64,000 bases of DNA from Rehmannia glutinosa. Taxonomy: Eukaryota; Streptophyta; Magnoliopsida; Lamiales; Orobanchaceae. The stretch is from assembly GCA_016081115.2 (NCBI GenBank), contig CM071933.1, positions 58,852,660 through 58,916,659 on the forward strand. The letters are read 5' to 3'. Of this stretch, positions 24,066-34,709 are shown in pieces. The position numbers and the translations under genes were made by a program. The notes under the pieces were generated by a model that saw only the letters and a list, made by a program, of their open reading frames with translations, was not told the DNA's origin and made no database searches. Position 1 is the stretch's first letter. The number at the start of each line of letters is the position of its first letter.

Positions 24066-27000
24066 GAGCGAGGTGAGAGGCCAAATTTGTAATCTTTGCC
24101 GCAGACGAGTGAAAAATTGGCAACTTAGAGGCTTGGTGAGAATATCAGCGACTTGATCAGCGGAGGGAACAAATTGGATGCGTAAACAATTTTTAGCCAC
24201 CAAGTCTCGAAGGAAATGAACATCGAGTTCAACATGTTTGGTGCGTGCATGTAAAATAGGATTTGAGGCAATTGCAATGGTACTTTGATTGTCAACCCAA
24301 ACAATAGGAGTTGAAGGAGGGTGCATGTTTAACTCACCAAGTAAGCTTTGAATCCATCGTATTTCAAAGAAAAGAAGCATTAGCCAAAGGCCGATACTCG
24401 GCCAAGATGCTCGATCGTGAGACTGAAGTTTGTTTCTTGGAGCACCAAGAAACTATGTTATTTCCTAAGAAGATGCAGAACCCCGTAACAGATTTTTGGT
24501 CATCAACATCGGCACCCCAATCAGAATCAGAATATCCCGTAAGTTTAAGATAAGAGCATTTGGTAAAATGAATACCATAGTTTGAGGATCCGACAAGATA
24601 TCGAAGGATACGCTTTACAGCTTTCCAATGGGAATCAAGAGGACAATGCATAAATTGACAAACCTTATTAACACTATAAGCAAGCTCAGGACGTGTGAGT
24701 GTAACAAACTGAAGGGCACCTACGATACTTCTGTAAAAAGAAGGATCAATAGTGGGCATGCCATCAGATTTTGATAGATGATGAGATGTAACCATAGGAG
24801 TGGGAAGCCCTTTTGCATTTTCCATAGATGCTCGAGCAAGAATATCTTTGATATACTTATCTTGACATAGATGGAGACCAAATTCTGTGCGTGTGACCTG
24901 AATTCCCAAGAATTGATGAACTGGTCCTAAGTCTTTAAGGGAAAAGACTTGATTTAAATATTTGATAAGCAACTGAATTCCTGAAGTGTCACTCCCTGTC
25001 AGAAGAATATCATCGACATAAACCAATAACCATATACATCCTTTGGAAGTGGTTTTAAAGAAGAGAGAATTATCTGACTGTGAGCAACAAAAACCAATGC
25101 CAAGAAGAGTTTGCTTAAGTTTACCCGACCAAGCACGAGGAGCCTGTTTCAAGCCATAAATGGCTTTAGTAAGCTTACAAACAAGAAGTTGAGATGATGT
25201 TTCATAACCTCGTTCAAAGCCCGGAGGTTGTGCCATATAAATATCGATGTCTAAATCACCATTGAGAAACGCATTATTCACGTCAAGTTGTCTAACTGCC
25301 CAAGAAAAATTCACAGCAATGGAAATAACAATTCGAATTGTGGTGGCCTTTACTACTGGACTGAATGTCTCAGTGAAATCAAAACCATGCTCTTGATCAT
25401 ACCCTTTCGCAACAAGACGAGCCTTGTATCTAGCGATGGACCCATCAACATGCTTTTTCAACCTGTAAACCCACTTACATCCGATGAGTTTCTTCCCAGG
25501 AGGTAATGGCATAATGATCCAAGTTTTGTTATTTAAGAGGGCTTGATATTCAGCTTCCATAGCCGCTTTACACTTAGAGTGTTGAAGAGCTTCAATATGG
25601 TTCACAGGTTCTGTGGTATCCAATAAATTGAGAGAGAAAATTTTTGGCTTGAAAACTCCAGCTTTTGATCTGGTAACCATGGAGTGAGTACCTGTAACCT
25701 GACAAGGAACATCAACTGGGCACTCATCATTAGTAGTATTTTCAGAATAAGGTTGAACATTTTGCACACATGGTAATTCTACTACCAAAGGCACAGTTGA
25801 GTAGCTAGAATCAGATGAGTGTATAGGGACAGGAAGGTCATTACTTTGAGAGCTGAATTGAGCATGGGAAGGAGACCTGGAATTATCACTAAAATGAGGA
25901 TGAGGACTAGGAGTAGAATCATGTAAGGGAGGTGGAGAAAACAAGAGTGGAGGTGGACCAAGGATAGATGTGGAAGAAGGGAAAGTTTGTGGTGTTTGAG
26001 AGGCTAATTTTTCACGTGTAGAGAATGGGAACTGATGTTCATCAAAAACAACATGCCTTGTGATGATAACCTTTCCATTTGGCAACAAAACTTTGTAACC
26101 TTTGTACTGCCCACTGTAGCCAATAAAAGTGCTTGGTAAGGATCGAAATTCCAGTTTGTGCTTATTATAGGATCTAAGATGAGGATAGCACAAGCATCCA
26201 AATGATTTAAGACTGTTGTAATCAGGCTTTTGTTTGTACAAAATTTCAATAGGGGATTTGAAATGAATAGATTTAGTGGGTAGTCTGTTGATGATATGCA
26301 CGGCTGTACAAAAGGCATCATCCCAAAATTTTAGAGGCATGCTTGAATGAGATAGTAATGCTAATCCCATTTCTACTACATGTCTATGCTTTCTTTCGGC
26401 TAATCCATTTTGTTCCGGAGTATAGGGACATGAAATTCTATGATGGATTCCAGAATCATTAAACAGTTTTGTTAAGGCCCTAAACTCACCCCCACCATCA
26501 CTTTGAACAGATTTTATTTTTGAATTGAATTGGGTGGATACAAGGTTCTGTAAATGAGTGAAAGCAGACTGAACTTCAGATTTAGCTTTGAGAAGGTATA
26601 TCCATGTATGTTTGCTGTAATGATCAATAAATGTTACATAGTATAAATAACCATTTGTTGATTTAATGGGAGAGGGACCCCAAACATCTGTGTGAATGAG
26701 ATCAAAAGGATTTTTAAATTCAGAATTAGAGGTAGAAAATGGTTGCTTGTGACTTTTTGCTTTCAAACAAGAAGCACAAAGTGGAGAGCTTTTATTTATC
26801 ACAGCAGAAATATTACAAGACTTTAGAGCTTTCTCAATAACATTGTCATGTGCATGCCCCAATCTATAGTGCCAAAGATGTGCACTTTTATTTGCATTGC
26901 TTTCCACCAAATTTGCTGAATGATTACTGAAGGAACACTGAATAGAATCAGATGAGTGATTTGGAGACTTGTCAAGTTGAGCATCAAACTTGTATAAACC

Positions 27001-28418
27001 ATCCTTAAGGTAGCCTTTGAGAAGAATTTGATGTGTTGCTTGATCCTTAACATAACAAAGAGTAGGGTGAAATTCAACAAAACCAGAGTTATCTTTTGCA
27101 AAATTAGATACACTAATTAGATTTTTTGTTATTTCAGGAACATGCAAGAGATTTTTAAGAATGAGAGGTTTGGAATTTAAAGATGAGTGCCTGAGGTGTG
27201 AATTACCAATGTGTGAGATATACAAACCTGCTCCATTGCCAACTTGAACTTTGTTGTTGCCTTGAAACTCTGAAGCTATGTTAAGGTTGGCCAACTCATT
27301 TGTCACATGGTTGGTTGCACCAGAATCTGCATACCATCCTCCATCATTTCCAGTTTCTTGAGTAAGAACCATAGCAAAGAACATTGGATTGTGGATTTTG
27401 ATAGTTCTTTGAAATTGGTGTTTGACCTTTGCAAGAAGAGTATGGTCCAAGAAAATTTTGATCAAACTCGTAATAACATTTTTCTCAAAGATGATTGGTA
27501 TAACCACGAGTTGACATGCTGATTTTCCTCCACCAAAAGAATTTCTGAAACCTCTACCTCCCCTTCCTCTATAGTTGTTTCTTCCTCTACCACTTCTATT
27601 AAACTGATTGTTACTTTCTTTGATTTCTGCCACGATTTCCTTCACCATAGTTCATAAATCTCCTTGGATGGTTAGTTTGAGTAATAGCATTGACAGAAGG
27701 AATAGAGCCATCACTATTAATAATGGAATTTGTAGTGGCTTCAAGCCTAGCTTCAAAACTCAACAAAATAGAATAAACTTCCCTTAGCTTTAGACAATCA
27801 ATTCTGGAAGTAATGGATACAACTACAGGGTCATACTCATTGCCAAGACCCATAATAATATGAAGGATATGATCAGCTTCAGAAATTGGTTGGCCTGTGG
27901 CACCCAAAACATCACAACAACTTTTGATTTTATTTAGGAAATCTCTCATAGGTGTAGATCCTTTCTTAATAGTCTGCAGCTGGAGCTTAATTTGCATTTG
28001 TTTGGCAAGAGTTTGACTAGAAAAACTTACTTGAATAGCCTCCCAGATTTCTTGAGCAGTGGTTAATCCAACCATCATTACCAATATATTTTCAGAAAGT
28101 GAAGAGAGCAACCATGAGGCTAGTAGCTGATCTTGCCTCTTCCAAGTGAGATATTCAGGATTAATGACCCGCTTCTTTTCCAGAGGCATCGGTCTTAAGC
28201 TGAGATGGTGGTTGAGCATCTTTGGATACAAAGCTTTCAAGTCCATATCCTCTAATAGCCGTGAGAACTTGTTGCTGCCATAATAGGAAGTTGGAATCAT
28301 TGAGTTTAATAGATATTAATTGATTTTGAGGTTGAACAATATGTTCATTGGTGACAGAAGAGCTGGGAGTTAATGTAATCTCAGTTGAACCAGATTTTTC
28401 AATGCTTTCAAGACTCAT
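24066..28418 (-). pseudogene. Copia gag-pol polyprotein with frameshifts
   Basis: Reading minus: gag begins at 28418 (MSLESIEKSGS, LNDSNFLLWQQQV) and shifts frame near 28190. Gag continues to 27611 (YDPVVVSITSR), then shifts into a long frame, 27648-24364. That frame holds a basic RGRNNYRGRG patch, protease WYADSGATNH (Asp108 of the frame), the integrase HHCC finger (LWHYRLGH...CASCLKAK), integrase DDE residues (HTDVWGPS, QSDGGGEF, TPEQNGLAERK), reverse transcriptase (QLDVNNAFLNGD, LVYVDDILL) and RNase H (GYSDSDWG). A further shift near 24370 separates the RNase H tail (VDNQSTIAIASNP, ADILTKPL) up to about 24066. The CCHC zinc knuckle is scrambled by compensating shifts (27480-27560). As read it cannot make a full polyprotein. 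Confidence 0.93.
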
Positions 28419-28497
28419 TTTGAGATTAAAAAGAAAATAAATAAATAAAAATTAATAGAAAGAAGGAAGAGGAGATATCAGAGTCAGGAATACACCA

Positions 28498-28509
28498 GCT
28501 CTGATACCA
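28498..28509 (-). other. Primer-binding site of the copia element
   Basis: On the minus strand TGGTATCAGAGC lies just inside the 5' LTR (one A apart). It matches the complement of the 3' end of plant initiator tRNA-Met, the usual primer of plant copia elements. Confidence 0.92.
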
Positions 28510-28872
28510 TGAAAGAATTGCAAATAAGAACAGAAAATATAAAGTTAAAAGACATAATGAAGACGTTTTGAAACCTGAGCATTTCCATTGATTGATGATT
28601 AATGTTCAATACATAGTGCTCATTATATACATATTCTTAGCTACAGATAATACTTATAAATTAGATTATCTATAAACCTAGAATACATAATCTTAGTTGT
28701 ACAATGGTGGATGTGTCAGAGAATATTCCTACCATTATGTGCTAGACATTGATTGTTGTATAATGGTATATAGGAGCTGGATGTGTCAGGGAATATTCCT
28801 TATCATTTGTGCCAAATATTGCAAATATATTATCCAGGTTCATGAGGGGTGTTTGCACCATCTCCTCTGTCA
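28510..28872 (-). repeat. 5' LTR of the copia element
   Basis: The LTR is 363 bp, identical to the 3' LTR as read, and followed on the plus strand by the target duplication AACTC. Confidence 0.95.
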
Positions 28873-29691
28873 AACTCCTTCATTGCATAAAAAAAAAAAG
28901 TTTCAATGTTGACCTGGTCGATAACTTGGGGAATGAATCCTTCTCCTTCCCCCCGATCCCTTGGCCCTCTTAACAGAAGACGCCTGCCCACTTCCCTCAC
29001 CAACGTCGCCCTCAACATGTTGTTCACTTTTTCTGTCTGTTTTAGCTATGATTACAAAAACACCAGTCCTAGCAGAAAACAAAAAGAAACAAAAAATTGT
29101 AAAAAGCATTCATATAGAAAGAAATATACAAAAAACCAAATTATATACATCATCATCGCCTTATGTTAGCATTAAAAGAACACAAAATATACATCAAAAT
29201 ACACAACAAAAATAAAGTGTCAGAGAAGAACATAAAAACATACAGTAAAAATTAACAAAATAAGCAGCAAAACACATATAAGTATACATCAATATATCCT
29301 AAATTTTCAAAAACCATAAACCATATTCTTCAACAAAAACAAAATATATAACCGCCATTAACAAAAGCTTAACCCACCATCATCGGAAAAAAAAAGATTG
29401 CATGAAACATACAAACCCTAGTTAACAACTTCAACTCGGAATCGCATTCTCCCCAAACATAATAAAAATATAATAAAAAATAAAATTAAATAAACTGATA
29501 ATAGGGGGAGTTAACAAGATGGAATAAAACTGCTACAATGCAAATGACTATTGTGCCCTTATTCGACTTAATTTTTTTTTTAAAAAGGCCATTAAATCAG
29601 CCAAATCTCAGCCATCTAAAAATTTAAATTTGTGCACAGGATTAGTCCACACTGTCTTACCCCAGGAATGTGGTCTCATTTGATCCAATTC

Positions 29692-29715
29692 ATATATATA
29701 TATATATATATATAT
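29692..29715. repeat. (AT)n microsatellite between two MULEs
   Basis: A pure AT dinucleotide run joins the right TIR of the large MULE to the left TIR of the next. It probably represents expanded target sequence and hides any 9-bp target duplications. Confidence 0.8.
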
Positions 29716-31440
29716 GATTTCGTTCAAATGAGACACCCTCCCCCCTCTTATATGAGACGGTGGGGACTAATCCAAGTCACTGAATTTTTTTGATTGATGG
29801 TGTAGATTTAATTACTAAAAAAATAAATTAATGACTTAAACTGATAATTATAAGGGTAAAATAGACAATATATATTATATCCAATGTTGCCATAAATGTT
29901 TCCTACAAAATATGAATTTGACTACTCACCTAATCAACAAAATCGTGGGAGATGACTTGTAATAAATCGATCAATTATCAGTTGTACATCTCCCTCAACG
30001 TTTAAAAAAACCACCATTAATCTTCAAAGTATACAAAAATTTCATAATCACAAAACAAAATATGCAAAACACATGAATCCCAATCCAGGCCAGTTCACAA
30101 TGGAAAACAACACGATCGATGCTGAAAGTAACGAATTCCTTCAACAATTTGACGAACAAGGTATTTTTATTACTAATTACCATTTTTTATTTTTCTTGTT
30201 AATCTCTTCAATCATTAATACAACTATAAAAAACTGATTAATTTGACTGTTTAATCATAGATAAAATTCGTTAAGCAAATAGAAGTTGTGAAGGATTGGG
30301 AAAAAAAAATGCTCCATAATTTAATTACTATATGATCATTGGGCTATACATCTGTATTTGTTTAAGATACTGAAACTTGTTCGCAATGTATATATAATTT
30401 CAACTTAGTGTATATATAATGTATATATCCTGTAAATTGTAACTGTGTTTTGTGTTCTTTGTAATTCTTGCAACGTTCGAATTATTTGATCATAAAATAA
30501 TTACTACATAAATAAATGATTTATTTAGTATCAATATAAATGCTAATTGTATCAATGACCACGAAAAATGACATTTTTGTTGATATTTTTTTATAATATA
30601 CATTGTATAGTTATGTTAAAATAACTGTATACATACTATTTGTTTGTTTTATCAATAAAAATGCAAATTGCATCAATGAACACGTAAAATGATAGCCCCC
30701 TTTTGATTTATTTTTGTAAAACGTTCATCCTACCAAACGAATAGCCGAATCATGTGAAAAGGGAGTGGGTGACAGTCGTGTGAAAAGCCGAATCCAGAAA
30801 CAAAAGGAGAAAGCTGTCAAGGAAAGCACCAAGTTAAAACGATGATGTGGTTCATGTGGAGAAGTAACAACCCATAATAGCCGAACATGCCCCAAACAAA
30901 TCCAAATCATGATCAAAAGATTGTTCATTTCTTTTTATTATTGGGACAACTAGTTCATAATACTATGCATTTTTTTTTCCTGAATGAGGCCAAAATATAT
31001 TTTTATGATGTCTGATTAATTGTTATATTGATTACACAACACTGCTTTAGAAATCAATCATGTCACAAAAAAAGCATAAAAAGAAGTATATCAATACAGT
31101 AAATTTAGCTTCATCATACAATTCAAATTATATATGCATAAAAGAAGTATATTTGTACAGTAATTTTACTACTGCTCCACAAAACTAATTATACAACAAA
31201 AATGACATAAATATACAGATAAAGGTTATATCTATACAATAATTTTGATTATAACATACAATTCGAAACTAATTATACAACAAAAATGGCATAAATATAC
31301 AGATAGATGTTATATCTATACAATATAAATTTAACTATATCATACAATTCAAAAGTAATTATACAACAAAAATGACATAAATATACAGATAAAGGGTAAA
31401 TTTATACAGTAAATTTAACTATATCATACGATTCGAAATT
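29716..31440 (+). mobile_element. Internally deleted relative of the large MULE
   Basis: The left end (TTCAAATGAGACACCC, then GAGACGGTGGGGACTAATCC) matches the TIR of the element at 16162-29691. Inside are a start exon (30100-30170, MENNTIDAESNEFLQQFDEQ before a GT) and, 550 bp later, only the C-terminal end of the same transposase (30730-30905: KEKAVKESTKLKR, CGEVTTHNSRTCPK). The whole catalytic core is missing, so this is a deletion derivative of a FAR1-like MULE. The right TIR was not found; the right border is the end of the tandem repeat and is approximate. Confidence 0.6.
31080..31440. repeat. Degenerate tandem repeat, unit about 85 bp
   Basis: Three to four copies of a unit containing ATACAACAAAAATGACATAA, ATATACAGATAAAGG and CATACAATTCGAAA, with small length changes. 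It is AT-rich and non-coding and may be the subterminal region of the adjacent deleted MULE. Confidence 0.75.
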
Positions 31441-31544
31441 ATAAAAGACGTGTATTTTGAAAGGATATAACTGTCCCACAAACATAGGAACCGAAAAAAC
31501 TAAAATAAAACTTACCTTCTACATGTGTAATCTGAAGAGACATA

Positions 31545-31697
31545 TATTTTGAAAGGATATAACCCATCCCATCCCTAATTTCAGAAAAGTGGGGAATTCC
31601 TATCCCCGCTCCCATCCTCGAATTAATCGGGGATTCCCCATCCCAATTTATTCGGATACCAATGGGGATGGTTCCTCGGGGGGTTTTTGCCATCCTA
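31545..31697 (-). mobile_element. Ac/Ds-like hAT terminal fragment
   Basis: The right edge read on minus is TAGGATGGCAAAAACCC, followed by GGGGATG/ATTCCCCATCCC-type short repeats in both orientations. This is the usual look of plant hAT ends of the YAGGGATGRCAA type. The left 19 bp (TATTTTGAAAGGATATAAC) also occurs about 93 bp upstream at 31453, too long for a target duplication. No transposase is present. Confidence 0.45.
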
Positions 31698-31769
31698 TCA
31701 GCATTAAGCTGACCCAACTCATTTATGTTCTAAACTTCTTTTTCTCAAATTTCCAAAGTTCATTTCTCT

Positions 31770-32480
31770 CGTAAAACTACGCTATATTCTATGACGAACA
31801 AGATTAAGATCATCCAGAAAGGAGAAAACCAAATGACTTGTTAAATAGAATTAACGCCATGCATTTAGTTCTTATTTATAAATTTATTATAGAGTAATAA
31901 CCGAATATATTTTGAATTCTGAGGGTTTGGGTAATAAAGTGTGCGTCAGCCCAAGAGGTATTGTATGCTATGGTCTGAACCTCACGATTTTGTCATGGAA
32001 AAGGTGTCTATTGAGAGAGAGGGACTTAGCTGCCATAGTCTATTGGCATGCTCACTCGATGTGAGATACATCCCTCCTCATCATAAGCTCTCAACATGTG
32101 GGTGAACTGTCTTAAATTTTTATCTCAACAGTTAGTTGAACTAATACAATTTGTTGACATCAGCAAATATTTTAATTATATATATTACTAAACTTTTCCA
32201 GATATTACAAATAATCAGATGAAAAGTTGGGGGAATTTGTAATAGGCAGCAAAAATGAGGAATGTAATTGTAAAGTACTTGATGATGTTAACATATTCGA
32301 TCAGGTTTTGAACAAATATAAGACAAAATCAAGCCTCACCGGAATTTCTCTTATTCCAAAATTTCTCTAAGTTTTTCTATAATTAAAATTCTTGGGGGGA
32401 GGGGGAGGGGGAGGGGAGTTTGAGTATCCCAAAAAAAGAAAAAAGAAAGTTATCATCGGTTTTTTTATAATATCCTAAAT
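31770..32480. repeat. Duplicated segment, copy B (uninterrupted)
   Basis: This is the counterpart of 11500-15374 without the two solo LTRs. A G-rich run (GGGGGGAGGGGGAGG) at 32394-32418 replaces a short ACTCCC stretch of copy A. The homology continues to the TSD of the small MULE at 32480, the point where copy A meets its Helitron-like end. It is non-coding. Confidence 0.75.
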
Positions 32481-32488
32481 TTTATTAA

Positions 32489-34452
32489 GGGTTATTGAGT
32501 TTTTGCAACCTGTACTATTGGGTCATTGCGGTTTCAATACCTGGACTATTTTTTTTGTGAAAGTAGTACCTAAATTAAACGCATTTGTTGAAATGCAACA
32601 TATTACACACCGGCGATGGAATATTCCACCGGGATTCTATCACGTGATACGCACGCCCCCTTTTTTAAGGGTATTTTCGTCAGTTTAGGTTGTTATTAAT
32701 CTCCCGCCCAAAACTCACGTGATTTGCACGAGAATTCACAAATCCCCAACATCCTGTTAACTTCCCCCAAATCACACCTTGCAAGTCCTAAACATAAACA
32801 AACCAAAATTAACCCTTAAAGAATCTCGAATCTTGGAAATCTGGACAAAAAATTGCAGCAAGCATTGAAGAAAGAGACACAATGAGACCGAACAAACCAC
32901 GATGTTCCCGTTGGGAGGATGTGCCCTAATTACGGTAATTTTTTAATAATCTTTTAATAATTTTTTTTGAAAAATGTTGGATGTTTGGGATGCAAAAAAC
33001 TCTTTTAAAAACTTAACCTTTTTTGGGTTTGTGTTTTGATGAAGAACTGATTTCATTTTTTTTTTGTCTGCATAGGGTCGAACTACGATTTATTTACCAT
33101 AAGAATGTATCATTCTGGGGAGTTCAGGCACAATGGGTCAACATATTATGTGGGTGAGAAAATGATGGTAATTCACATTGATTTTTGTGACCGTGATAAA
33201 CTGTCAATTCTTGAACTGATTACTATGGGTAATGAGTTAGGGTTGCAGGAAGTTAAAGGTTTTCATTAAGGTGGGATAAATGATTGTAATGATTTGATGA
33301 CATTGGAAACTGATTTGGATGTGTTGAATTTGGTGAAGTTCATTGATGAAAATAGGATGGTTGGGATTTTTGTTGAACATGAAAAATATATTAATCTTGC
33401 TGCACTTGATAAAAGAAATACTATGAAACTCATACACCAAACACACCAAGCACAATCCAACATTACTGAAAACCTTCTTGATATTGATGAGCATTTGAAT
33501 TTCTTGGGGGATTTTGAGGACAGTGGGGATGATAATGTGGGAAGTGAGGCTGAACATGTGGGAATGGATGATAATGTGGGTAGTGAGGATGATAATGTGG
33601 GTAGTGAGGATGATAATAGTGCTAGAGTGCAAAGAGACATTGAACTAAGTGAGAGTGATGCAGATCAGTCAGTTGGTTCTGATTCTGAGTTAGGAGAGGA
33701 ATTTGTAGACTGTGGTAATGAAGTTTCTGATGAAGATGACTTGTTGTTTGATAGTAACATAGACAATGATGTAGAGTGGGGGGGTCTGCACATGAATGAT
33801 GTAAAAGGTAAAGTGTCTAGTAGTCAAGTGCCCAAAGCTGGACAAAAATGGGTTGGCAAGAATCCAGTTAGGCATAATTTGGATCACCTTAAATTAGCAT
33901 TGGGCATGGATTTCACTGATACTGCATCATTCAAGAATGCAGTTAGGCAACATGCCATTACACAAGGCCGAGATGTCTCTTTCACTATTAATCATAGGTT
34001 CAAAGTTCAAGCCAAGTGTAAGCACAAAACATGTCCTTGGGTTATTTATGCCTCTAAGGTACAAAATGAAGACACTATACAAGTGAAAACCTATCTTGGC
34101 ACTCAACAATCATCTACACTTGAAGTGCCACAAAAACCACCAAAGAAAACAAAGCTTACCAAGCTCCCTGCTCCAACCAAGCCTGCCTGGAGATCACCTA
34201 GAAGGAATGCCATCACTGAAGATGTGAAATTTTCATCCTCCAAATGCCAGTCATCCAACAAGAAAACAGTTAGCACAGAGGAGGAGACACCAATTTTAGG
34301 ATCATATTATGTTAGTATTGGGTGACTTAATGTCTAGAAGTTGTGATGCTTGATAGGTTGTTATTATTTAGGTACTATTTTCACAAAAAATATAGTATAG
34401 GACTAAAATCGCAATAACCCTATAGTATAGGTTGCAAAAAAATCAATAACCC
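32489..34452 (+). mobile_element. Small MULE with long TIRs and perfect 9-bp TSD
   Basis: The 1964-bp element is flanked by identical 9-mers TTTTATTAA (32480-32488 and 34453-34461). Its TIRs are about 82 bp (32489-32571 and 34371-34452), both starting GGGTTATTGA and ending GTGAAAATAGTACC-like, roughly 80% identical. It contains one MuDR-type gene that has lost its catalytic domain. It is therefore non-autonomous and would need transposase from a relative. Confidence 0.92.
33077..34325 (+). pseudogene. MuDR-type protein lacking the transposase domain (internal deletion)
   Basis: After a probable TGCATAG acceptor (33076) the frame reads DLFTIRMYHSGEFRHNG, typical of the PB1-like N-terminal domain of plant MULE proteins. 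One in-frame TAA (33267-33269) interrupts it. From the ATG at 33294 the same frame is open for 343 aa. It has an Asp/Glu-rich region with three DDNVGSE-type repeats (about residues 77-105), a MuDR DNA-binding domain (about 203-270: FKNAVRQHAITQGRDVSF, CKHKTCPWVIYASK), then a short Lys/Pro/Ser-rich tail (KPPKKTKLTKL) that looks like the normal protein's C-terminus. The DDE core and SWIM finger are absent. If translated it could bind MULE ends without catalysis (inference). Confidence 0.75.
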
Positions 34453-34527
34453 TTTTATTAATAATAATAATAATGAGCACCACGGGAACTTAAAACTTTG
34501 TCTCAAGTGAGAGCTGCAAATACACAA

Positions 34528-34607
34528 CACGTGGAGGAGGTGAGTGCTTTTCAGGCCACGTACATCACAGTTGATATGCTTGCCCGATTCAAATCCCTAC
34601 CTATATA
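34528..34607 (+). promoter_or_regulatory. Putative promoter of the small gene: ABRE/G-box words and TATA box
   Basis: CACGTGG (34528-34534), a G-box/ABRE core, and CCACGTAC (34556-34563) precede TATATA (34602-34607), about 100 bp before the ATG. The spacing suits a compact plant promoter with a 5' UTR of about 70 nt. ABRE pairs are known to mediate abscisic-acid response; here this is inference. Confidence 0.5.
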
Positions 34608-34709
34608 CTACTCCCTCGGGAAACTATAGAAGCATATAGCGATCGAAGAAAGGCAGATAAAAATTAAAATTAAATCGAGGGATCTGAAATTGCATAATTT
34701 GAAGAATCG

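Larger units (their letters stand above)
23689..28872 (-). mobile_element. Complete Ty1/copia retrotransposon, Ale/Retrofit-like (TSD AACTC)
   Basis: The 5184-bp element has two 363-bp LTRs (23689-24051 and 28510-28872). They read as identical base for base and are bounded by TGAAAG...TGTCA in plus orientation. The 5-bp duplication AACTC flanks it (23684-23688 and 28873-28877). On the minus strand the primer-binding site TGGTATCAGAGC (complement to the initiator tRNA-Met 3' end) lies one base inside the 5' LTR, and a GAGGGGGGA polypurine tract abuts the 3' LTR. The lineage is inferred from gag and RT style. It sits in an exon of the minus-strand MULE gene. Gag-pol is complete in domain order but has frameshifts. 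Confidence 0.95.
21990..29060 (-). pseudogene. Second MULE gene (Ulp-type MULE protein, N-terminal region), split by a copia insertion
   Basis: Minus-strand pieces in order: a basic, hydrophilic stretch (29060-28915); NIETFFFYAMKE up to 28873; then, after the copia, LTTEQRRAVVEIGFGTLL continuing to 23386 with RLMYWLVDRFNP; NIRNLNWYKYTLN (23320-23108); GFYMDRVVVCNRNIPKR (23040-22818, preceded by a TGTCAG acceptor); and RICWQGMAKLARVASDV (22125-21990). The order and motifs resemble the conserved N-terminal region of proteins carried by Ulp1-protease MULEs (Kaonashi type), from family knowledge. The C48 protease domain itself is not seen, and the 3' part is cut by an LTR. Frameshifts occur at 28905 and 23160. 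Removing the copia and one TSD copy restores an uninterrupted frame at that point. Confidence 0.55.
16162..29691 (+). mobile_element. Large Mutator-like element with two genes (Kaonashi/Ulp-type MULE), heavily invaded
   Basis: The left end (16162-16211) and the inverted right end (29640-29691) share GGATC-AAT-AGAC, then GTGTGGACT-ATC at matching spacing, so they are the TIRs of one element. Between them lie a decayed FAR1/MURA-like transposase on + and a decayed second gene on -. The interior was invaded by a 685-bp solo LTR (19892-20576), a truncated gypsy LTR (21026 to about 21990) and a complete copia (23689-28872). Without these the element would be about 6.7 kb. A 9-bp TSD is not resolved, because the right flank is an (AT)n run. 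The spaces between the genes (19604-19891, 20582-21025, 22140-22720) are AT-rich, with recurring TATACTTAACAT-type words and no coding. Confidence 0.7.

Noticed and set aside
33237..33640. Minus-strand frames of 124-131 codons
   Set aside because: Antisense to the MuDR-type ORF; Ser/Ile/His strings mirror the acidic repeats on the coding strand.
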